Below the pieces are notes generated by a model that searched no databases, was not told the origin of the DNA, and worked only from the letters and a program-made list of their open reading frames with translations. A stretch of DNA of 10,831 nt, from positions 1 to 10,831 of the forward strand of contig JAUMYD010000035.1 of NCBI GenBank assembly GCA_030528765.1. Direction: 5' to 3'. Shown in pieces: positions 6,245-10,831 of this stretch. Both the position numbers and the translations under genes were made by a program. This DNA is from Bacillota bacterium (GTDB lineage Bacteria > Bacillota > Dehalobacteriia > UBA4068). How positions within the stretch are numbered: position 1 is the first letter of the stretch; each line of letters opens with the position of its first letter.

Positions 6245-6928
6245 ATGGAAATATTACGAGTTGAAAACCTGAGAAAAACATATGGCAAAGGGGAAAATGA
6301 AGTCCGCGCACTTGACGGTATTTCTTTCTCCGTCAGCAAAGGAGAGTTTATTGCTATTGTCGGTCCCTCCGGATCCGGCAAATCCACGCTGCTGCATATT
6401 CTCGGCGGCGTGGATCGGCCCACAAGCGGTAAAGTCTTTGTGGAAGGCAAGGATGTTTATGCGCAAAACGAAGAACAGCTCGCTGTTTTCCGCCGCCGCC
6501 AGGTTGGTCTGATTTATCAGTTCTATAATCTGATCCCTGTTCTCAATGTTAGCGAGAATATTACGCTCCCCGCGCTTATGGACGGGCAAAAGCTTGATCA
6601 GGTTAGGCTGCGGGAGCTGCTCACTACGCTTAAACTTAGCGGCCGGGAAAAGCATCTGCCGAACCAGTTGTCCGGCGGCCAGCAGCAAAGAGTATCGATA
6701 GCCCGTGCGCTTATGAACGATCCTGCTGTTGTTCTCGCTGATGAGCCGACAGGAAACCTTGATTCCAAAAACAGCCAGGAAATCGTGGAACTCTTAAAAA
6801 TGTCAAATGAGAAATACGGCCAAACTCTCATCATCATCACACATGATGATACTATTGCCCTGCAGGCAGGCAGGATCATCGCCATCGAAGACGGCAAAAT
6901 CACTCGCGATGAGGTGATCCACAGATGA
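6245..6928 (+). CDS. ABC transporter ATP-binding protein (MacB/LolD/BceA-type)
   Basis: This 227-residue ATPase drives the FtsX-type permease encoded next. Visible motifs are Walker A GPSGSGKST (40-48), Q-loop YQFYNL (Q92), signature LSGGQQQR (142-149), Walker B VVLADEP (162-168), D-loop NLDS (171-174) and H-loop H200 in IITHDD. The LADEPTGNLDS stretch is typical of the MacB/LolD/BceA branch, which exports or extracts lipoproteins, peptides or antibiotics. I use ATG 6245, with AAAGGTG (6229-6235) nine bases upstream, instead of the GTG at 6233, which lies inside that ribosome site. It is the first gene of an operon driven by the consensus promoter at 6103-6131. No two-component system, as often accompanies BceAB transporters, is present in the window. 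The substrate is unknown. Confidence 0.92.
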   Translation: MEILRVENLRKTYGKGENEVRALDGISFSVSKGEFIAIVGPSGSGKSTLLHILGGVDRPTSGKVFVEGKDVYAQNEEQLAVFRRRQVGLIYQFYNLIPVLNVSENITLPALMDGQKLDQVRLRELLTTLKLSGREKHLPNQLSGGQQQRVSIARALMNDPAVVLADEPTGNLDSKNSQEIVELLKMSNEKYGQTLIIITHDDTIALQAGRIIAIEDGKITRDEVIHR

Positions 6929-9621
6929 ATATATTCAACAGGGTGACGCTGCAATCACTAAAGAAAAACAGAGCAAGAACACTTGTAAGCATTTTTGGCA
7001 TTATTCTCTCTGCGGCAATGATTTGCGCAGTAAGCAGCTTCACGAGCAGTATTTATACCTATGTATTGGAGAACGCCATCTACGCAAACGGAGATTGGCA
7101 CGGCTCTGCCGAAGGGATCGACGGCAAAACATATGAAAAAATCAAAGCAGATAAAAAAATCGAAAGCTGTGTCTATGGTCAGGATCTGGGCTATTCAAAA
7201 ATAGAGGGCTGCAAAAACGAGAACAAGCCGTATTTATTTCTCCTGTCTGTATCTGCCGGCTTTAACGAAATGATGCCTGTTCACATCAGCTCAGGCAAAT
7301 ATCCCACATCCTCCGCAGAAATTTTGATCCCCGATCATTTATATGAGAACGGCGGTGTCGAACTCAAACTCGGTGACAGCATTCAACTTGCACTCGGGGA
7401 AAGAATACTTGACGGCCGCAAAATGAATCAGAATGACCCGTTTTATATTTACAATGAAAACAATGAAGCTGTGCCCAGCGGCGAGACGCTCAAACTAAAG
7501 GAAACACGCAGCTATACTATTGTTGGCTTTTATGAAAGGCCCGCATTCGAAAACTATACGGCCCCCGGATATACCGCTATAACAATCGCAGAGCCGGAGA
7601 TCACTGAGGAATACAGGCTTACGGCCTGGTTCAGGATGAAGAAAACGAAGGAGCTCCATTCCTTTATTGCGGACAACAACCTGCCCGCCAAAATAAACAG
7701 CCCGGTTCTCAAATACGCAGGTGTTTCCCGCTATACCGGCTTTAATTCCATGATAAACAGCCTTTCTGTTATCGTTATCGTTTTGATCATGCTGGGCTCT
7801 GTTTCCCTGATTTATAATGCATTCTCCATCTCTGTTGCAGAACGCACAAAGCAGTTCGCTTTGCTTTCCTCCCTCGGCGCAAGCAAAAGGCAGCTCAGAC
7901 GAATGGTCGTTTCGGAAGCATTGATGCTTAGCGCCATAGGCATACCCCTGGGTATTTTAGCAGGCCTTGGCGGGATCGGCATCACACTGCTCTTTGTGGG
8001 AGGCAAATTTGAAGCCCTGATAGGATATCCCCTTCCGCTTAAATTAAGTGTATCCGCCGCCTCTCTTGTTATTGCCGCCCTGATCGCCCTTTTAACAGTT
8101 CTGCTTTCAGCAATCATACCCGCCCGGAGAGCAACAAAGCTCTCTGCCATTGAGGCGATCCGCCAGAGCAAAGATATACGCATAAAAGCGAGAGAAGTAC
8201 GCACTTCAAAGCTCACCTATAAAGCATTTGGTCTGCCGGGAATGCTGGCCGGAAAATATTACAGGCGAAGCAGAAAGAAATACAGGGCCACTGTCCTCAG
8301 CCTTTTTATGAGCATTGTTTTATTTATTTCCGCTTCGGCATTTACAAGTGCTTTGAGCGATTCTGTTCGTGATAGCTTCGGGAATGTGAAATATGACATT
8401 TTAATTTACGGCCAGCAGGCTGCCTTTGAAAAGATAAGCACAGATAGGCTTTTGCTTGAATTGAAAAAAGACAAGGGGGTCGATCAGGCCGCCTATACCC
8501 AGGCTTCGTCATATTACATCACGGTTTCAGCTGATGAAGTTTCAAAGGATTTTTTAGCGTACTATGCCGCAGAAAATCAGCTTTCCACCGAAGAGATCGA
8601 ATATGTTGATATTTATACAAACTTCAGCTTCGTTGATGATCACGCATACAGCGAATTGCTGAACGCTTACAAGCTGAGTGAAAAGGAATACCTTGACCCG
8701 GATGCGCCAAAAGCCATCGTTGTGGATGGCAGCGTTGTTTTTGACAGTGCGCTTGGCAAGCATACGTCTTATAACGTTTTGGCAGCTGCAGGCACAGAGC
8801 TGAGCTTTCGCGTGGAAAAAGAATTTGAAGGATACGATTTTGACAGAGAAGCTCTTGATGCGCAGGGAAACATGCTGTATATTTACGAAAGCCAAAGCGT
8901 TCCCGGCGACAGCATGTGCTTAAGCCGGGAGGAAGCTTTTGAAGAGAAAAGTGCGGCAACAGGAAAGATCATTTATGAGGCACCGTTTTACATTGACGAA
9001 AATGCAAGACTCACCCTGCTGTACCCAATGCGCCTGCGTGATCAGGTATTAAACCCTGAAAATTTTGCCAACACAGGCTACAGTTACTACATCTCTGCAG
9101 ATATGCACCTTGAAGCAATGCGCGAAATCGATAAAACAATAAGCGAGCTTGGCCTCACAAAGCTACGCACACAGAATATAGCAGAGCAGGAGGAAGAAAA
9201 CCGCAATATCGTTATCATAATCCAGGTATTCGCCTATGGTTTTATACTCCTCATCTCCCTGATTGCCGCTACCAATGTCTTCAACACCATATCCACAAAC
9301 ATCGCGCTCCGCCGCAGGGAATTTGCAATGCTTAAATCAGTGGGCATGACGGCAAAAGGCTTTAACAGGATGATGAACTTTGAATGCATATTGTACGGCA
9401 CAAGATCGCTGTTCTTTGGGCTTCCCACAGCTATCGCCATATGCTATCTGATTCACCTGGCGGTATCCGGAGGCTATCAGAAAAGCTTTACGCTGCCCTG
9501 GTTTGCGATCGGCATTGCTACGCTCAGCCTGTTCCTTGTCGTGTTCATAACGATGCTCTACTCCATGCGTAAGATCAAAAAAGATAATCCCATTGATGCG
9601 CTGAAGAACGAAAACCTGTAG
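6925..9621 (+). CDS. Large FtsX-family ABC transporter permease
   Basis: This 898-residue permease has two repeated halves. TM1 (about 19-41) is followed by an extracellular domain (42-275) and then TM2-4 (about 277-300, 332-358, 378-402) forming an FtsX core. After the first core comes the cytoplasmic linker AIIPARRATKLSAIEAIRQSK. TM5 (454-476) starts the second half, followed by a second extracellular domain (477-755) and TM6-8 (about 762-787, 820-846, 857-880), ending PIDALKNENL. This eight-helix layout matches the usual partner of MacB-like ATPases in Bacillota. Its ATG overlaps the ATPase stop (ATGA), and GAGGTGATC (6911-6919), an almost perfect anti-Shine-Dalgarno match, sits inside the ATPase gene, so the pair are translationally coupled. 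The substrate cannot be told; the two large ectodomains suggest peptide or lipid-linked cargo or drug sensing. Confidence 0.92.
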   Translation: MNIFNRVTLQSLKKNRARTLVSIFGIILSAAMICAVSSFTSSIYTYVLENAIYANGDWHGSAEGIDGKTYEKIKADKKIESCVYGQDLGYSKIEGCKNENKPYLFLLSVSAGFNEMMPVHISSGKYPTSSAEILIPDHLYENGGVELKLGDSIQLALGERILDGRKMNQNDPFYIYNENNEAVPSGETLKLKETRSYTIVGFYERPAFENYTAPGYTAITIAEPEITEEYRLTAWFRMKKTKELHSFIADNNLPAKINSPVLKYAGVSRYTGFNSMINSLSVIVIVLIMLGSVSLIYNAFSISVAERTKQFALLSSLGASKRQLRRMVVSEALMLSAIGIPLGILAGLGGIGITLLFVGGKFEALIGYPLPLKLSVSAASLVIAALIALLTVLLSAIIPARRATKLSAIEAIRQSKDIRIKAREVRTSKLTYKAFGLPGMLAGKYYRRSRKKYRATVLSLFMSIVLFISASAFTSALSDSVRDSFGNVKYDILIYGQQAAFEKISTDRLLLELKKDKGVDQAAYTQASSYYITVSADEVSKDFLAYYAAENQLSTEEIEYVDIYTNFSFVDDHAYSELLNAYKLSEKEYLDPDAPKAIVVDGSVVFDSALGKHTSYNVLAAAGTELSFRVEKEFEGYDFDREALDAQGNMLYIYESQSVPGDSMCLSREEAFEEKSAATGKIIYEAPFYIDENARLTLLYPMRLRDQVLNPENFANTGYSYYISADMHLEAMREIDKTISELGLTKLRTQNIAEQEEENRNIVIIIQVFAYGFILLISLIAATNVFNTISTNIALRRREFAMLKSVGMTAKGFNRMMNFECILYGTRSLFFGLPTAIAICYLIHLAVSGGYQKSFTLPWFAIGIATLSLFLVVFITMLYSMRKIKKDNPIDALKNENL

Positions 9622-9630
9622 CAAAAGCCG

Positions 9631-9663
9631 GCAAGTGCGGAACTATGCGATCCCCGCGCTTGC
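9631..9663 (+). terminator. Hairpin after the ABC operon
   Basis: GCAAGTGCGG (9631-9640) pairs with CCGCGCTTGC (9654-9663), ten pairs including one G-T, with a 13-base loop, nine bases after the permease stop. There is only a weak pyrimidine-rich tail (CTCCTTTCTGTT), so termination efficiency is uncertain. Confidence 0.45.
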
Positions 9664-9860
9664 TGTGCTCCTTTCTGTTCCGCTGATCTGCCTCCGCATA
9701 TTTTCGCAGCGGCAAAGCAGCAAACCTGCCGCCGGATCGTTCCCGGCTGCCGGCTTCGGGAGGCCGGGCTCCACGGCCGTAAAAAAACAGGGCTCTCGAA
9801 CAGCTTTATGCTGCAACGAAGCTCCGGGCAGCGCCGGCCCAATGCACCGGCAAATGAAGG
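9664..9860. other. Non-coding stretch with no recognisable gene
   Basis: Apart from GC-rich short repeats (CCGGC, GGCCG around 9745-9780) I see nothing here. An open frame from 9635 to 9970 begins with a hydrophobic run resembling a signal sequence, but the rest is low-complexity and contradicts the frame of the AbrB remnant downstream, so I do not call it. Confidence 0.5.
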
Positions 9861-10019
9861 ATGAACCAGGATGCAGTGGAAATCTATGTGGAGGGCTCCT
9901 CTGTTTTTCTGAAAAAGTACAAAGCCAGCTGCATTTTCCGGGAAAGCAGCAAGGATATCACAGATTTTAAGGGCGAGAATACCTACCATAAAGATTTGGA
10001 AGAACCGAAGAAGCCCTAA
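9861..10019 (+). pseudogene. Remnant of an AbrB/SpoVT-type regulator (C-terminal part)
   Basis: The 52 codons read MNQDAVEIYVEGSSVFLKKY, then KASCIFRESSKDITDFKG and ENTYHKDLEEPKKP. This matches the C-terminal half of clostridial AbrB-like regulators (DALEIYV-G----LKKY followed by a small zinc-binding knuckle of pattern CIFC ... NICxxC). Three of the four expected cysteines are replaced: R27, Y42 and D45; only C24 remains. The N-terminal swapped-hairpin DNA-binding domain is missing, and an in-frame TGA at 9855-9857 sits just before the apparent start. No ribosome site precedes it. I therefore call it a decayed gene, followed by a terminator that still looks intact. The family match is from memory of conserved motifs; a short functional peptide cannot be excluded. 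Confidence 0.72.
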
Positions 10020-10020
10020 G

Positions 10021-10054
10021 GCAAAGGCCTCTGCCTCCAGCAGACGCTTTTTGC
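10021..10054 (+). terminator. Terminator-like hairpin after the AbrB remnant
   Basis: GCAAAGGC (10021-10028) and TCTGC (10030-10034) pair with GCAGA (10040-10044) and GCTTTTTGC (10046-10054), giving about 13 pairs with one C-C mismatch and one bulged T. It starts two bases after the remnant's stop codon and is followed by TTAAAAAATTTTTT. Alternatively the T run 10048-10052 is the tail of a shorter stem. It was probably the original terminator of the AbrB gene. Confidence 0.6.
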
Positions 10055-10056
10055 TT

Positions 10057-10068
10057 AAAAAATTTTTT
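10057..10068. repeat. A6T6 palindromic tract
   Basis: AAAAAATTTTTT lies upstream of the final gene. Such rigid A-tracts bend DNA and can act as an UP element, but no convincing -35/-10 pair follows it before the start codon at 10145. Confidence 0.4.
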
Positions 10069-10144
10069 AAAAACATGAAACCAAACAGGAAAATAAAGGG
10101 TATTGTGAGTAAGAGCAAACCCAAAATGAAATGGAGGAATCGAT

Positions 10145-10831
10145 ATGCCGTTTATTGCACCGGAAAGCGGGAAAACCGTCCCGTTTGTAGACGAAAGATC
10201 TATAGCAGAAGCTTGGCAGTGGTATAACCAGCTGAAGGAGAACTTACTGCCCCACAACAGCGAGATAGCCCGTGACCTGGACACCAAGGAAGGCCGCATG
10301 GCTTTGATGACTTATGACTATGATAAGAAGGCACATATGGACAAGCCCACGCCGGTTTTTAACGAGAACTACGTAGCACTACTCGACCAAGACGTGGTTG
10401 CGCTGCACACCATGGCAAAGAGCGGCCAGCTCTTTATCTACGGCTTGGGTGAAGAGCAGCCCTATCAGCTGCAGGAAAGCGGAGAGGCTCACCAGTTCAA
10501 TCCTGCGACGGATCTTGTCAAACCCAGAGGATTTATCCGCTGGATCAAGGGCGTGCTGAACACGATCTCCGGCGGCAAATGGTTTGCAGAGGACATGGCC
10601 CAATATGCAAGACTGGATTACTTCATAGATAATGAAAAGGCCAGTTTTATTGAGACCATGAGGGAAATGAAGAACCCCAACGTCGAGGCGGAGACCCCGC
10701 AGAAAAACGCCTATGACGCCGCCCGGCGACTGTCCGTGCTGGATAATTTCCAGTTCAATCGTGACCCCAAAAAGTTCCAGAAAACCGCGAACAAGATCCT
10801 CAAGGAACAGGCCGCTAAGAAGCTTAAGCAG
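10145..10831 (+). CDS. Unrecognised protein, 3' end beyond the window
   Basis: The frame is open for 229 codons to the window end with no stop. GGAGG (10133-10137) sits seven bases before the ATG, a strong site, and codon use is regular, so it is a real gene. The protein begins MPFIAPESGKTVPFVDERSI, a soluble-looking stretch without signal peptide. Later segments include LDQDVVALHTMAKSGQLFIYG (about 80-100), GFIRWIKGVLNTISGGKWFA (about 129-148) and a charged C-terminal part rich in Lys (DPKKFQKTANKILKEQAAKK). I see no catalytic motif or domain I know. It lies beyond the AbrB remnant and terminator, so it is probably a separate transcription unit. Its full length, and hence its family, cannot be judged here. 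Confidence 0.8.
   Translation, partial: MPFIAPESGKTVPFVDERSIAEAWQWYNQLKENLLPHNSEIARDLDTKEGRMALMTYDYDKKAHMDKPTPVFNENYVALLDQDVVALHTMAKSGQLFIYGLGEEQPYQLQESGEAHQFNPATDLVKPRGFIRWIKGVLNTISGGKWFAEDMAQYARLDYFIDNEKASFIETMREMKNPNVEAETPQKNAYDAARRLSVLDNFQFNRDPKKFQKTANKILKEQAAKKLKQ

Noticed and set aside
9635..9970. Plus-strand 111-residue open frame with hydrophobic start
   Set aside because: After the first 25 residues it is low-complexity, has no good ribosome site and overlaps the AbrB remnant in another frame.
9558..10124. Minus-strand 188-residue open frame
   Set aside because: It crosses the permease 3' end, the AbrB remnant and the terminator in antisense, with no recognisable domain.

Overview
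The window looks like a chromosomal segment of a low-to-mid GC Bacillota bacterium, probably a gut clostridium or relative. The signs are strong AGGAGG-type ribosome binding sites, consensus TTGACA/TATAAT promoters, an AEC transporter, a GMP synthase of bacterial type and a remnant of an AbrB-type regulator. I cannot fix the genus from the sequence.

Layout: (1) 142-2328 holds two tandem, related plus-strand genes with a DUF2806-like core, preceded by a leader that can fold. They share long, nearly identical DNA but have unrelated linkers. (2) 2387-3313 is an AEC-family permease. (3) 3554-4534, with its own promoter, is a GMP synthase carrying only the ATP pyrophosphatase and dimerisation domains; no glutaminase domain is present in the window. 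(4) Immediately after guaA come an imperfect palindrome, short TGGCAAC repeats and a strong, probably bidirectional terminator. From there the base composition is visibly more AT-rich, and the 3' end of guaA is a known integration hotspot, so I read this as one end of an integrated island. No integrase is in the window. (5) 4679-5994 on the minus strand is a two-gene, translationally coupled unit: an XRE-type HTH regulator followed by an unrecognised protein with a DEDD-exonuclease-like pattern and a C-terminal membrane segment. (6) 6004-6244 is a divergent control region with one sigma-A-type promoter on each strand and a duplicated 42-bp sequence module, one copy on each promoter. (7) 6245-9621 is an ABC exporter pair (ATPase plus large FtsX-type permease) with ATGA overlap. 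(8) 9622-10144 has no intact gene but holds the decayed C-terminus of an AbrB-like regulator and a terminator. (9) 10145 to the window end is an unrecognised open gene with an excellent RBS.

Most interesting are the HTH/membrane-anchored RNase H-fold-like pair, which could be an undescribed defence or island-maintenance module, and the duplicated operator-like modules that probably link its regulator to the divergent ABC transporter. These functional links are inferred; the motifs, spacings and overlaps are visible in the sequence.
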